Source: Pseudomonas chlororaphis subsp. chlororaphis (GTDB lineage Bacteria; Pseudomonadota; Gammaproteobacteria; Pseudomonadales; Pseudomonadaceae). From it: DNA of 64,000 nt. Below the pieces are notes generated by a model. The model was not told where the DNA came from. It saw only the letters and a program-made list of their open reading frames with translations, and ran no database searches. Of this stretch, positions 1 through 9,370 are shown piece after piece (within the stretch, counting starts at the first letter, position 1; every line of letters starts with the position of its first letter). Made by a program: the position numbers and the translations under genes. The DNA lies in contig NZ_CP027712.1 of the NCBI RefSeq assembly GCF_003945765.1, positions 6,634,001 to 6,698,000 on the forward strand, read 5' to 3'.

Positions 1-1000
1 TGTCGCGCTCCTGGTGCATGCGCATGATCACCTGGCTGTTCAGGCGCCGCAGCAGTTCTTCGAACTCCTGGCGCAGCACGGCGACGTCGGTGCCGTTCTG
101 TTCCTTGCGGAAGCTGGTGCCAAGCACCTGGTCGCTTTCCTCGCGGCTCAGCTGGTCGAAGAACTCGTCGAAGCCCAACAACTGGTCGGCCTTGCTCAGC
201 ACCAGGTACACCGGCACATCGACATGCAGTTTCTGGTGCACGTCCTGCAGGCGCGCGCGGACCTGGCGCGCCAGGGTCTCGAGATCCTGCTCGTTGCCGC
301 TCAGCAGCAGCTCCACCGGAATGGTCACCAGCACGCCATTGAGCGGACGCCCGCGACGGCGCTTGCGCAGCAGGTTGAGCAAGGTGCTCCAGGCACTGCC
401 GTCAACTTCCGCGTCGGACTGGGTCAGGTAGCGGCCGGCGGTGTCGATCAGCACGCCATGGTCAGCGAAGTACCAGTCGCAATGCCGGGTGCCGACGGTG
501 TCGCGGGTCAGCTTGCGGTCGATCTTGTTGATCGGGAACTCAAGGCCCGAGAAGTCCAGCAGGCTGGTCTTGCCGCTGCTCTGCGGACCGATCAGCAGGT
601 ACCAGGGCAGGTCGTTGCGCCAGCGCTCGCTGCGCCCGCGGTACAGGCTGGAGGTCTTGAGGGTGCGCATGGCTTCCTTGAAGCGGCTGCGCAGCTCTTT
701 CTGTTCCTCGTCGATCAGCTCTTCGCGGCGCAGGCGTTCCTGGCCGTCTTCGCTGTCTTCCATTTCTTTCTTGCGGACCCCGGCGCGCCAGCTGACGAAG
801 ACCATGGTCAGGCCCCAGATCAGGAACAGCACGCTGATGGTCAGCAGGCGCGAGGTCGCGCTTTCCCAGAACTTGTAGTCGTTGACCGCCAGCAGCGGCC
901 CGACGAACCACACCAGCAGTGCCACGAACAGCACCAGCAACAGCGTCCAGACCCACGTCTTGCGCAGGAAGGCGCCGACTTTCTTGAAGAAGTTTTTCAT
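1..1000 (-). CDS. tssM: T6SS inner-membrane protein TssM (IcmF), 5' part only
   Basis: TssM/IcmF anchors the T6SS trans-envelope complex in the inner membrane with TssL and TssJ. Only the first 333 codons are present; the gene runs off the left edge. The N-terminus starts MKNFFKKVG and carries two hydrophobic segments (about residues 13-35 and 48-68). A basic cytoplasmic stretch follows, then a P-loop NTPase domain with Walker A GPQSSGKTSLL near residue 140 and a G-domain-like DTAGR motif. The start lies 14 bases after the tssL stop, so the two are co-transcribed. In the matching H2-type clusters tssM is followed by stp1/stk1, which would lie outside this window. Confidence 0.95.
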   Translation of the reverse strand, partial: MKNFFKKVGAFLRKTWVWTLLLVLFVALLVWFVGPLLAVNDYKFWESATSRLLTISVLFLIWGLTMVFVSWRAGVRKKEMEDSEDGQERLRREELIDEEQKELRSRFKEAMRTLKTSSLYRGRSERWRNDLPWYLLIGPQSSGKTSLLDFSGLEFPINKIDRKLTRDTVGTRHCDWYFADHGVLIDTAGRYLTQSDAEVDGSAWSTLLNLLRKRRRGRPLNGVLVTIPVELLLSGNEQDLETLARQVRARLQDVHQKLHVDVPVYLVLSKADQLLGFDEFFDQLSREESDQVLGTSFRKEQNGTDVAVLRQEFEELLRRLNSQVIMRMHQERD

Positions 1001-1014
1001 CACACGTCCCTGTA

Positions 1015-1884
1015 TTACGGCTGGGGCTGGACCACGGCCGGGTCAAGCTGCTGATAAGGTTGCAGAACGGTCTCGCGCTGCTCGCCCAGAACCCAGGCGA
1101 ACCCCGAATACATCACCACCAGGCAGACCACCGTGAACAGCGCGACCATCCACCACGGCACGATGCGCACCAGGCTGCGGCGCTTGTCGTGCAAGCCTTC
1201 CCAGTGTGGCGACAGCTCGCGCGGCACGTCGCCACGCAGCTGGCGGATCTGCCGGTACAGCGCGTCGCGAATGCCTTCGAGTTCGAGCATGCCGCGGGCC
1301 ATGACCCGGTACTTGCCCTCGAAGCCCAGCGACAGGCACAGGTACATCAGCTCCAGCATCGGCAGGTGCTTGACCGGGTTCTTCGACAGCCGGTCCAGTA
1401 GCTGGAAGAACTTCTCGCCACCAAAGGTCTCGTTGTGGAAGCTGCTGAGCAGGCTCATCTGCGACCACTCGCTTTCATTGCCCCACGGGGTGGTGACCAC
1501 CGCCTCGTCGACCACGGTGCACAGCACGTAGCGGGCGGCCATGACCTGGCTGCTTTCGGCGCCGTTGTGCAGGGCGCGCACCTCGAACAGCTTCAGCGCC
1601 GAGGTCAGGCGCTCGTTGAGCGCGTACAGGTCTTCGCGGGTGTCGCTGTGCTTGAGGCGCACCACTTCCGACAACAGGTCCGAGGCCGCCGCCACCAGCG
1701 CGTTCAGGCTGATGTTGAAAGCCTCGGCCGGGCGCAGGCGCGCGGCGTAGATCATCCGTTCTTCCAGTTGCTCGAAGCGCGGCGGCGCGGCGAAATCGGT
1801 CAGCGGACTCTGCGCCGGGCCATGGCCCTGGCGATCGAGCAAGACGGTCTTGTCGTCCTGGTTGTGTTCCATGTCCTTGATCAT
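1015..1884 (-). CDS. tssL: T6SS inner-membrane protein TssL (DotU/IcmH)
   Basis: TssL is the DotU-type membrane component that binds TssM and contacts the baseplate. At 289 aa it has the family size. It shows a helical cytoplasmic domain with the family-typical VDEAVVTTPWG segment near residue 130 and a single C-terminal membrane helix (about residues 244-268). No peptidoglycan-binding OmpA extension follows, so it is the short form. The ATG at 1884 is preceded by AGGA at about 9 bases; a second ATG four codons in is possible. It lies 5 bases after tssK. Confidence 0.95.
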   Translation of the reverse strand: MIKDMEHNQDDKTVLLDRQGHGPAQSPLTDFAAPPRFEQLEERMIYAARLRPAEAFNISLNALVAAASDLLSEVVRLKHSDTREDLYALNERLTSALKLFEVRALHNGAESSQVMAARYVLCTVVDEAVVTTPWGNESEWSQMSLLSSFHNETFGGEKFFQLLDRLSKNPVKHLPMLELMYLCLSLGFEGKYRVMARGMLELEGIRDALYRQIRQLRGDVPRELSPHWEGLHDKRRSLVRIVPWWMVALFTVVCLVVMYSGFAWVLGEQRETVLQPYQQLDPAVVQPQP

Positions 1885-1889
1885 GTCGG

Positions 1890-3221
1890 TCAGTTCCTGA
1901 TGGCCCAGAATTTCAGTTCAAGCTCGGCGAATTCGCCGGACACGTGGAAGGCGAAACCGCCGGAACGCTCCAGTTGCGCCAGGTCTTCGGAACTGAGTTC
2001 GAGGATGAAATAGGTTTTGTTGGAGTGGAACGCGATCTGCCGTGGCGCCACCGGCAAGGGTTTGACCTTGATCCCCGGCAGATGCAGGTTGACCAGCTGG
2101 CGAATCCGCTCCACCGGGCCGACCTTGAGGTGCGCCGGCAAGCGATGGCGCAGTTCTTCGGAGTCGCAGTTGGCACTGGCGGCCAGGACGAACGAGGCCG
2201 ACCCCAGCAGCTTGTGGTCGTGCAACGGCGACACGATGATCCCGTACTGACGCGCCTGCAGCACCAGCTCGATGGCGTGCTGTTCGAGCACCATCGACAG
2301 CACCTGGCGGATCGCGTCCATCAACTTGCGAAAGCTCGCGCCCTGGTCGCTGTGCTGGTAGCGGCTGTCCAGGCGCGGGCGCTTGCTGTCGCTGGCGAAG
2401 GTCGCCAGATCGCCGAGCATGGTCAGCAGCGTGCGGTACAGCTCTTCCGGGTGCACCTGCTCCAGGCCCAGGTAGTGGCGCAGCAGCAGTTCGGTGCGGT
2501 TGATCAGTTGCAGCATCATGAAGTCGCCGACTTCGGCGCCTCCGACCTTGCCGTTGGAGCGGATCCGGTCGGCAATGGTGTCGCCGCGGTGGCTGAGCAT
2601 GCTGATCACTTCTTTCAGGCACGACAGCAGGTAGCTCGAGGCATGGGCGTGGATGAAGGTCGGCACGAAGTCCGGGTCGAGGCTGATCACCCCGTCGGGA
2701 GTGGTGTCGAGGACTTCGCAGAGCTTGAGCTTCACATAGGCCTGGTCGCTCTGTTGCTCGCCCAGCAGCAGGCGGAAGTCCGGCCGGGCGCAACTGACCT
2801 GGCTGCTGGAATCGTCGCCGGCGTTGGAGTCGGCCACTTCCGCCTCGTAGGCGGTGTAGCGCGCCAGCACGTCGGACTGCTCCGGACGGCGCGACTCGAT
2901 GTGGTTGCCGGTCACCAGCGGCAAGGCCAGGTAGACCGGGGTGTTGCCGGTGTTCGGCGGCACGTCGAGGGCCAGCGGCTCGGTGTTGCCCCCCAGCTCG
3001 AACAGGCTGCCGTCGGGCAGGATGCCGGAGGCCTGGCTGATCACCAGCTTGCCCATGTTGAGGAACTGCAAGTCGATCTCCAGGCTCAGGAAACCCCAGG
3101 AATAACTGCCCAGCAACTGGGTGCGGGTTTTCATCTGGTAGTCGTAGTAGCGATCGTTGTGCTGGAAGTGCTGCGGGCGCAGCAACATGCCTTCCTGCCA
3201 AATGACTTTATGCACGTTCAT
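1890..3221 (-). CDS. tssK: T6SS baseplate protein TssK
   Basis: TssK links the T6SS baseplate (TssEFG) to the membrane complex. The protein is 443 aa, the usual length. The N-terminus MNVHKVIWQEGMLLRPQHFQ is the family signature. The frame is open further upstream, but this ATG gives the conserved N-terminus and follows the tssJ stop by two bases. It is flanked by tssJ and tssL, the standard order for this cluster type. Confidence 0.96.
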   Translation of the reverse strand: MNVHKVIWQEGMLLRPQHFQHNDRYYDYQMKTRTQLLGSYSWGFLSLEIDLQFLNMGKLVISQASGILPDGSLFELGGNTEPLALDVPPNTGNTPVYLALPLVTGNHIESRRPEQSDVLARYTAYEAEVADSNAGDDSSSQVSCARPDFRLLLGEQQSDQAYVKLKLCEVLDTTPDGVISLDPDFVPTFIHAHASSYLLSCLKEVISMLSHRGDTIADRIRSNGKVGGAEVGDFMMLQLINRTELLLRHYLGLEQVHPEELYRTLLTMLGDLATFASDSKRPRLDSRYQHSDQGASFRKLMDAIRQVLSMVLEQHAIELVLQARQYGIIVSPLHDHKLLGSASFVLAASANCDSEELRHRLPAHLKVGPVERIRQLVNLHLPGIKVKPLPVAPRQIAFHSNKTYFILELSSEDLAQLERSGGFAFHVSGEFAELELKFWAIRN

Positions 3222-3223
3222 GA

Positions 3224-3733
3224 TTACTTGTCCGCCTTGGCGAGCGTTGCGTTGCTGGTGCGGATACCGGCCTGGTCGAGGGTCAGATCGGCTTCGGTCA
3301 GCTCCACCGGAGTGAGCTGCACCACATAGCGCCACTGGGCTTCGGAGATATCGCGGTAGGCCGCCAGCACGCCGACATAGCGGCTGCCTTCTTCGACGCT
3401 GAGCTTGAGCTCCACGGTTTCACCCGGGCGCAGTTCCAGCTCTTCACTGGCCACCATGTCCGGGCTCAGGGATTCCTTGGCGCGCTCGTAGAGGCTAAAG
3501 AAATCGGCGTTCTCGAAGGCCACCGGATGCTTGAGCTCGATCAGCCGCACCACGATCGGCGACGGGCGACCGTTGAGGTCCGGGTTGAGCTGGTCGCTGG
3601 CGGTCAGCTTGAGGTTCAGCTTGGTCATGGTCGAGTACGGCGACAGCGACGAGCAGCCGGCCAGCAACGCCAGGGCGGTCAGCATGGCCAGCGTCTTGAG
3701 TAACAGGGTCGAGCAGCGAGACATGCGCATCAT
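3224..3733 (-). CDS. tssJ: T6SS outer-membrane lipoprotein TssJ
   Basis: TssJ is the outer-membrane lipoprotein that caps TssM in the periplasm. A lipoprotein signal peptide with lipobox LLAGC is visible near residues 22-26, followed by a roughly 140-residue beta-sandwich-type domain. Three ATGs lie at 3733, 3730 and 3724. The first overlaps the stop of the FHA gene (ATGA), while an AAGG sits about 9 bases before the third, so the true start may be 3724 (166 aa). This corresponds to lip2 in H2-type clusters. Confidence 0.93.
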   Translation of the reverse strand: MMRMSRCSTLLLKTLAMLTALALLAGCSSLSPYSTMTKLNLKLTASDQLNPDLNGRPSPIVVRLIELKHPVAFENADFFSLYERAKESLSPDMVASEELELRPGETVELKLSVEEGSRYVGVLAAYRDISEAQWRYVVQLTPVELTEADLTLDQAGIRTSNATLAKADK

Positions 3734-4923
3734 CCTTGGTGTTCGGTGTGAAGGGTGGAGATCAGGCGGATCTGTTCTTCGTAGGCCTGGGCGAAGTCAC
3801 GGGCCAGCAGGCGTTCGCTCCAGTCATCGTCCTGACGCAGGGCCTGGTGATAGCGGTTGTAGGCTCTCCAGCGGCTGCCGGAGGTGGCCAGCAACGGCTT
3901 GTTGTCGCGCTCGAAACGCAGGGTCAGCTGCTGCGGCGAGAAATGCTCGAGGGTGCCGCGCACGGCCGCGCGGCTGGCGGTCAGCAGCGCCACCTGGTGC
4001 GCCTGCAGATCGCGGAAGGCACGGGAGATCGCCTGCTCGGCCGGCAGCTGGCCAGGCTTGTTGCCTTGCAGCAGGATGCCCAGCGCTTCGCTGGCGTCCA
4101 CGGCGAACTTCAGTGGGTTCTTGCTGCCGCCCTGGGCGGTGGTCAGGGCCAGGCGCAGTTCGTTTTTCAGCTCGCTGCGGGTGCGCAGGCTCTGCTGCAG
4201 GCCACCGATGCTTTGCTTGAGCAGGCGCGCGGCATCAATCGCCAGGGCTTCGCGGGCGTCGTGATCGAGGCCTTTGAGGTCCACCCCCAGCGCCGCGCCG
4301 AAATGCTCCCAGAAGCCTTCGCTCTGGCGTTCCACCGGGGCCGGCTCGACGGCGACCGGCGCCTCGGGCTGCGCCACCAGTTCCGGCACCAGCAGGCTTT
4401 CCATGTCGATCCGCGCATAGTCCGCGCGCTGGCGTGGTTCCTGGCGCGGCGTGTTGAGCGCGGTCAGCTCGTCGATTTCCGAATACACCCGCTCCTGCTG
4501 ATCCAGCGCGTTGAGCGGGTCGAGGTCGAGGAATGCGTCATCGGGAATGATGCTGCCAGCGGCCTGCGGACGCCCGACTTCGGCGTCGAAGGTCGCCGGA
4601 TCGCGCACCAGGCGCGCACGGATCTCGAAATCCCCCAGCACATAGATGCTGCCGTGCTCGATACGCTGCGGCTCGCCCTTGCGCAGGCGCGCGCCGCTGT
4701 CGCTGGCCTGGATACCATTGCTGCTGGTATCGGTGAGGAAGAACGTACCGTCGCGGTAGCTGACAATCGCGTGGTGATTGGACAGGTGACGCTTGCGGTC
4801 CGGAATGATCCAGTCGCAATCCTCGCCCCGCCCGATCACCCCGCCGGCCTGCTTGAAGGTTTTGCTGCTCAACTCCGTGGGCACGAACTGCTTGGTGTTC
4901 AGCATTTCGAAAACCAGTTCCAT
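3730..4923 (-). CDS. tagH: T6SS-associated FHA-domain protein TagH (Fha2-like)
   Basis: This protein likely couples phosphothreonine signalling (Stk/Stp) to T6SS assembly. The 397-aa product has an N-terminal forkhead-associated domain (about residues 18-95) with the core residues visible: GRGEDCDW, then RHLSNHHA, then DTSSNG. The C-terminal half is the helical domain found in TagH-family proteins. The ATG at 4923 is preceded by AAGGAG at 7 bases; an upstream in-frame extension lacks a binding site. The partner kinase and phosphatase are not in the window but usually lie beyond tssM. Confidence 0.92.
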   Translation of the reverse strand: MELVFEMLNTKQFVPTELSSKTFKQAGGVIGRGEDCDWIIPDRKRHLSNHHAIVSYRDGTFFLTDTSSNGIQASDSGARLRKGEPQRIEHGSIYVLGDFEIRARLVRDPATFDAEVGRPQAAGSIIPDDAFLDLDPLNALDQQERVYSEIDELTALNTPRQEPRQRADYARIDMESLLVPELVAQPEAPVAVEPAPVERQSEGFWEHFGAALGVDLKGLDHDAREALAIDAARLLKQSIGGLQQSLRTRSELKNELRLALTTAQGGSKNPLKFAVDASEALGILLQGNKPGQLPAEQAISRAFRDLQAHQVALLTASRAAVRGTLEHFSPQQLTLRFERDNKPLLATSGSRWRAYNRYHQALRQDDDWSERLLARDFAQAYEEQIRLISTLHTEHQG

Positions 4924-4940
4924 GATGATGCTCCTTGCGG

Positions 4941-5081
4941 TCACTTGCCGCGATTGACCGCCTGCGGATCACCCAATGGGCGATAGGTGTTGTCGTTGAA
5001 TTTGTAATTACCGCTACAGCCGCCGAGGCCGCTGAGAACGATCAGAGCCAGCAGGGCGGCTTGCCAGTGACGAACAGACAT
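4941..5081 (-). CDS. 46-residue T6SS-linked lipoprotein
   Basis: A very small gene between vasH and the FHA gene. The product (MSVRHWQAA... to ...AVNRGK) has a signal peptide and lipobox GLGGC near residues 18-22, leaving a mature tail of about 25 residues, too short for a folded domain. GGAG lies 8 bases before the ATG. It occupies the position of the small orfX (PA1664) of the P. aeruginosa H2-T6SS cluster. No function can be read from the sequence. Confidence 0.75.
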   Translation of the reverse strand: MSVRHWQAALLALIVLSGLGGCSGNYKFNDNTYRPLGDPQAVNRGK

Positions 5082-5176
5082 CAGAGGGTCTCCATGGGTA
5101 GACAATGCACAAAGCGCCGACCCTTGCGGGCGACGCCTGGCGAAACGAAAAAGGCGCTGGGGAAAGTCATGTCGCG

Positions 5177-6694
5177 CTAACCCTCGAAGTCGCCAAGATT
5201 GATGTTCAGCCGCCCGAGGCGGTACAGCAGCGTGCGCCTGGGCAACCCCAGCTCGCGGGCCGCCAGGGTCTGGTTGCCGTCGTTCTTGCGCAGGCAATCG
5301 AGCAGCAGATGACGCTCGACCTTCTCCAGGCGTTCGCGCAGGTTCAGCCCGGGTTCCTCCGGCAACGCTTCGATGCTCAGGGAGAAATGCTCGGCCAGCA
5401 GCTCGCCGCCTTCGCACAGCAGCACCGCCCGCTCCACCAGGCCCTTGAGCTCGCGCACGTTGCCCGGGAAGGTGTAGCCCGAGAGGTGATTGAGGGCGGT
5501 TTCCGACCAGCTCACCGGGTCGCGCTGGAGGAAGGCGCAGGCCTTGTCGGCGAAGTGCCGGGCCAGGTCGAGGATGTCGCCTTCGCGCTGGCGCAGGGCC
5601 GGCAGCTCGATCGGGAACTGCGCCAGGCGGTAGTACAGGTCCTCGCGGAACTTGCCCTCGCTGACCAGCACCGCCAGGTCGCGGTGGGTCGCGGCGATGA
5701 TGCGCACGTCGATCTTGTGGGTGTCGTTGGAACCCAGCGGACGGATCTCGCCCTCCTGCAGCACACGCAGCAGCTTGGCCTGCAGGGACAGCGGCATGTC
5801 GCCGATCTCGTCCAGCAACAGGGTGCCGCCATTGGCCGCGTCGAACAGCCCCGGACGGTCGCGATCGGCGCCGGTGAAGGCGCCCCTTCGGTAGCCGAAC
5901 AGCTCGCTCTCCAGCAGGTTCTCCGGGAACGCCGCGCAGTTCTGCACGATGAACGCCTGGGAGCGCCGCGGACCGTAGTCGTGGATGGCCCGCGCCACCA
6001 CTTCCTTGCCGGTACCGGTCTCGCCACGCAGCAATACGGTGTAGGGGCTGTGCAGCACCTTGCTGATCAACTGGTAGGTCTGGCGCATGGCCGTGCTGTT
6101 GCCGATCAGCCCGTAGCCGCTGGCACTGACCGGGGTGCTGGCCACCGGCGCCGCGTCGCCCACCGGACGCCGCAGGCGTTGCAGCAGATGCAGTTGCCCA
6201 AGCACGAACGAACCCAGTTGGCCCATGGAATCGGCGAAGCCCTGCAGGTCGACATGTTCGCGACTGGCGCACAGCAGCAGGCCCTCGACAGCCTTTTGCG
6301 TGTTCACCAACGGCACGCACAACAGCGACTGCCAAGGCGTGTCCCGGGCCGGCAGGAAGCTGGTTTCGTGCAGGCTGCCGCTCAGCCCCACCAGGCTCAC
6401 CACGCGGTTCTGGCACAGGGCGAACTGCAGCAGCTGCTCACCGTTGTAGTCCGCCGGCAGGCTTGCCGCTTCCCGCGGTTGCAGGATGCCGCCCAGGCAT
6501 TCGGCGCTCAGGCCGAGCCGGGTATGGGTGGCATCGAGCAGGTACAGCTGGCTCAGCTCGCAACCGCTGAGCCCGGCCACGCCGCGCACGAAATCGCCCA
6601 GCAGCGCGCCACCGTCGGCCGCCCGCGACAGGCTGGCGAACTGCGCCAGCAGCGCCTCGGCGTAGATCAGCGGTTGCGGTACACGAGTGAACAT
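5177..6694 (-). CDS. vasH: Sigma-54-dependent T6SS activator VasH (Sfa2-like)
   Basis: An enhancer-binding protein that activates RpoN promoters, here probably T6SS genes such as hcp/vgrG operons. Of 505 aa, residues 1 to about 180 form a GAF-like sensor domain. The AAA+ domain shows Walker A GETGTGKE, the sigma-54 contact loop GAFTGA and Walker B LLLDEIGD. The C-terminus has a Fis-type HTH ([19 protein letters not shown]). The ATG at 6694 has GAGGTG about 9 bases upstream; GTG codons just before it are less likely. It lies between clpV and the small lipoprotein, as in H2-type clusters. Confidence 0.94.
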   Translation of the reverse strand: MFTRVPQPLIYAEALLAQFASLSRAADGGALLGDFVRGVAGLSGCELSQLYLLDATHTRLGLSAECLGGILQPREAASLPADYNGEQLLQFALCQNRVVSLVGLSGSLHETSFLPARDTPWQSLLCVPLVNTQKAVEGLLLCASREHVDLQGFADSMGQLGSFVLGQLHLLQRLRRPVGDAAPVASTPVSASGYGLIGNSTAMRQTYQLISKVLHSPYTVLLRGETGTGKEVVARAIHDYGPRRSQAFIVQNCAAFPENLLESELFGYRRGAFTGADRDRPGLFDAANGGTLLLDEIGDMPLSLQAKLLRVLQEGEIRPLGSNDTHKIDVRIIAATHRDLAVLVSEGKFREDLYYRLAQFPIELPALRQREGDILDLARHFADKACAFLQRDPVSWSETALNHLSGYTFPGNVRELKGLVERAVLLCEGGELLAEHFSLSIEALPEEPGLNLRERLEKVERHLLLDCLRKNDGNQTLAARELGLPRRTLLYRLGRLNINLGDFEG

Positions 6695-6704
6695 CACACC
6701 CACC

Positions 6705-9359
6705 TCAGGCGAACTCGCAGGTCACGCCGCCGCTGCTGTCGAGCGTCGCGTGCACGCGCTTGAGGTTCTCGCCGGTGGCCATGGCGTCCAGCAGGCGGTC
6801 GGCTACCAGCGGCAGTACGTGCAGATCGAGCAGATGGTCGATCAGGCGCGCGCCGCTTTCGCTCTGGGTGCAGCGCTCGGCCAGATGGTCGACCAGGTTC
6901 TGGCAGTGAGTGAAATCCAGCTGGCGACGGTTCAGGCGCTCACCTAAACGGCCCAGCTTGATTTCGATCAGTTCGCGCAGCACCGGGCCGCCCACCGGGT
7001 AGTACGGCACCACGCGCATGCGCGCCAGCAGCGCCGGCTTGAAGTGCTTGCTGAGCACCGGGCGGATGGTCTCTTCCAGGGTCTCGGCGCTCGGCCGCTC
7101 GCCGTTCTCGCACAGGGCGCTGATGCGGTCGCTGGCCAGGTTCGAGGTCATCAGGATCAGCGTGTTGCGAAAATCGATCTCGCGCCCTTCGCCGTCGTTG
7201 GCCACGCCCTTGTCGAAGATCTGATAGAACAGGTTGAGCACGTCCGGGTCGGCTTTCTCAACCTCGTCGAGCAGAATCACCGAATAGGGTTTCTGCCGCA
7301 CCGCCTCGGTGAGCATGCCGCCTTCGCCATAGCCGACGTAGCCTGGAGGCGCGCCGATCAGACGCGACACGGTGTGCTTCTCCTGGAACTCGGACATGTT
7401 GATGGTGGTGATGAAACGATCGCCGCCATACAGCAGGTCGGCCAGGGCCAGGGCGGTTTCGGTCTTGCCGACGCCGCTCGGACCCACCAGCAGGAACACG
7501 CCCACCGGCGCGTCCGGCTTGTTCAGGCCGGCGGCGGTGGCGCGCATCGAACGATCCAGCGCATGCACCGCCTGCTCCTGACCACGAATGCGTGCGCGCA
7601 GGTCGGTGGCGAAGCTCGCGACCTTGGCGTTGTGCTCGCGGGCCAGTTGCGTCAGCGGCACGCCGGTCCAGGCGCTGATCACTTCGGCCACCAGGCGCGG
7701 GCAGACTTCGAAGCTGACCAGGCGTTCCTGGCTCTGGGCATCGCTCAGGGCGCGATGGGTTTCGTTGAGGGCGGCTTCCAGTGCCTCGACGCTCTGCCCC
7801 TCTTCCACCTCGGCGGCGAGGGTCTCGATCACCGTGCCTTCGGCATCTTCTTCAACACTGACGGTCGGCTCGACCGCCGCGGCCTCGCGGGCCTTGGCCA
7901 GTTGCTGGCGCAGTTCGAGCAGGCGCTCGGCCAGGGTGCGCTGTTCGCTCCACAGGGTTTCCAGGGCTTGCTGCTCAGCCTCGGCCTCGGCCAGACGGGC
8001 CTCCAGCGCGTCCAGGGCTTCCTGGTCAATCACCAGGCCGGCTTCGGCGTCGCGGCGCAGCGCCTGACGCTGACGGCCACCTTCGGCCAGCTCGCCACGC
8101 AGGCGCTCCAGGCTCTCCGGCGCCGCCGCCAGGCTGATGCGCACCCGGGCACAGGCTGTGTCGAGCACGTCCACCGCCTTGTCCGGCAGCTGGCGGCCGG
8201 CCAGGTAGCGGGCCGACAGTTCGGCCGCGGCCACCACTGCGTCGTCGCGCAGGTAGATACCGTGGCTCTTCTCGTAGACCTGGGCCAGGCCACGCAGGAT
8301 GGTCACCGCCTCGCTGACGGTCGGCTCGTGCAACTGCACCGGCTGGAAGCGACGGGCCAGGGCCGGGTCTTTCTCGAAGTACTTCTTGTACTCGGCCCAG
8401 GTGGTGGCGGCGATGGTGCGCAGCTCGCCACGGGCCAGGGCTGGCTTGAGCAGGTTGGCCGCGTCGGAACCGCCGGCGTTGCCACCGGCGCCGATCAGGG
8501 TGTGGGCTTCGTCGATAAACAGAATGATCGGCTTAGGCGAAGCCTTGACCTCGTCGATCACGCCCTTGAGGCGGCGCTCGAACTCGCCCTTCACGCTGGC
8601 GCCCGCTTGCAGCAGGCCCATGTCCAGCGACAGCAGCTCGACGCCCTTGAGCACTTGCGGCACTTCACCGGCGGCGATGCGCGAGGCCAGGCCTTCGACC
8701 ACCGCGGTCTTACCAACACCGGCTTCGCCGACCACGATCGGGTTGTTCTTGCGGCGACGGGCAAGGATGTCGACCATCTGGCGGATCGCGCCATCGCGGC
8801 ACAGCACCGGGTCAAGCTTGCCCTCGCGCGCCTGCTGGGTCAGGTTGTGGGTGAAGCGCTGCAACAGCGATTCGCCCGGCGCCGCCGGCTTGCCGCTGGC
8901 CGGCTCCTCCTTCTGCGACAGGGCGAAATCCTTCAGGCGCTCGATGTTCAGCTTGGCCAGCAGCGGCTGGTAACGGCTACCGGCATAACGCATCGGGTTG
9001 CGCAGCAGCGCGAGGATCAGCGCCGCCTGCTCGACCTGGCTCTGGCCCAGTTCGAGGTTGGCCACCAGCAAGGCGTCCTGCAGCCACTGCACCAGCTCCG
9101 GGGCGAACACCGGGTTGCGCGAGGCACTGTGCTCGACCCGCGATTGCAGCGCCGCGCTCAGCTCGCCGGCATCCACTTCGGCGTCCTGCAACGCGCGTGC
9201 GAGCAAGCCTTGCGGACGCTCCAGCAAGCCCAGCAGCAGGTCTTCGACCAGGATCTTGCTGCCGCCCCGGGCGACGCAGCGTTCGGCACAGCTTTCCAGG
9301 TCACGGCGGGTTTCGGCGTCCAGCGCCTGGATCAGTTGCTGCAGGTCTACGTTGATCAT
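6705..9359 (-). CDS. clpV: T6SS sheath-recycling ATPase ClpV (TssH)
   Basis: ClpV is the AAA+ unfoldase that disassembles contracted TssB/TssC sheaths. The 884-aa protein has an N-terminal Clp-N domain starting MINVDLQQLIQAL, a first ATPase module with GEAGVGKTA near residue 215, a long middle coiled coil (about residues 390-530) and a second module with GPSGVGKTE. The ATG at 9359 has AAGGAC about 7 bases upstream; the longer open frame has no ribosome-binding site. Confidence 0.96.
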   Translation of the reverse strand: MINVDLQQLIQALDAETRRDLESCAERCVARGGSKILVEDLLLGLLERPQGLLARALQDAEVDAGELSAALQSRVEHSASRNPVFAPELVQWLQDALLVANLELGQSQVEQAALILALLRNPMRYAGSRYQPLLAKLNIERLKDFALSQKEEPASGKPAAPGESLLQRFTHNLTQQAREGKLDPVLCRDGAIRQMVDILARRRKNNPIVVGEAGVGKTAVVEGLASRIAAGEVPQVLKGVELLSLDMGLLQAGASVKGEFERRLKGVIDEVKASPKPIILFIDEAHTLIGAGGNAGGSDAANLLKPALARGELRTIAATTWAEYKKYFEKDPALARRFQPVQLHEPTVSEAVTILRGLAQVYEKSHGIYLRDDAVVAAAELSARYLAGRQLPDKAVDVLDTACARVRISLAAAPESLERLRGELAEGGRQRQALRRDAEAGLVIDQEALDALEARLAEAEAEQQALETLWSEQRTLAERLLELRQQLAKAREAAAVEPTVSVEEDAEGTVIETLAAEVEEGQSVEALEAALNETHRALSDAQSQERLVSFEVCPRLVAEVISAWTGVPLTQLAREHNAKVASFATDLRARIRGQEQAVHALDRSMRATAAGLNKPDAPVGVFLLVGPSGVGKTETALALADLLYGGDRFITTINMSEFQEKHTVSRLIGAPPGYVGYGEGGMLTEAVRQKPYSVILLDEVEKADPDVLNLFYQIFDKGVANDGEGREIDFRNTLILMTSNLASDRISALCENGERPSAETLEETIRPVLSKHFKPALLARMRVVPYYPVGGPVLRELIEIKLGRLGERLNRRQLDFTHCQNLVDHLAERCTQSESGARLIDHLLDLHVLPLVADRLLDAMATGENLKRVHATLDSSGGVTCEFA

Positions 9360-9370
9360 GTCATCTGTCC

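Noticed and set aside
5082..6416. Minus-strand open frame extending upstream from the 46-aa lipoprotein through the vasH gene
   Set aside because: The upstream part is out of frame with vasH and has no protein character; the lipoprotein has its own ATG and ribosome-binding site.
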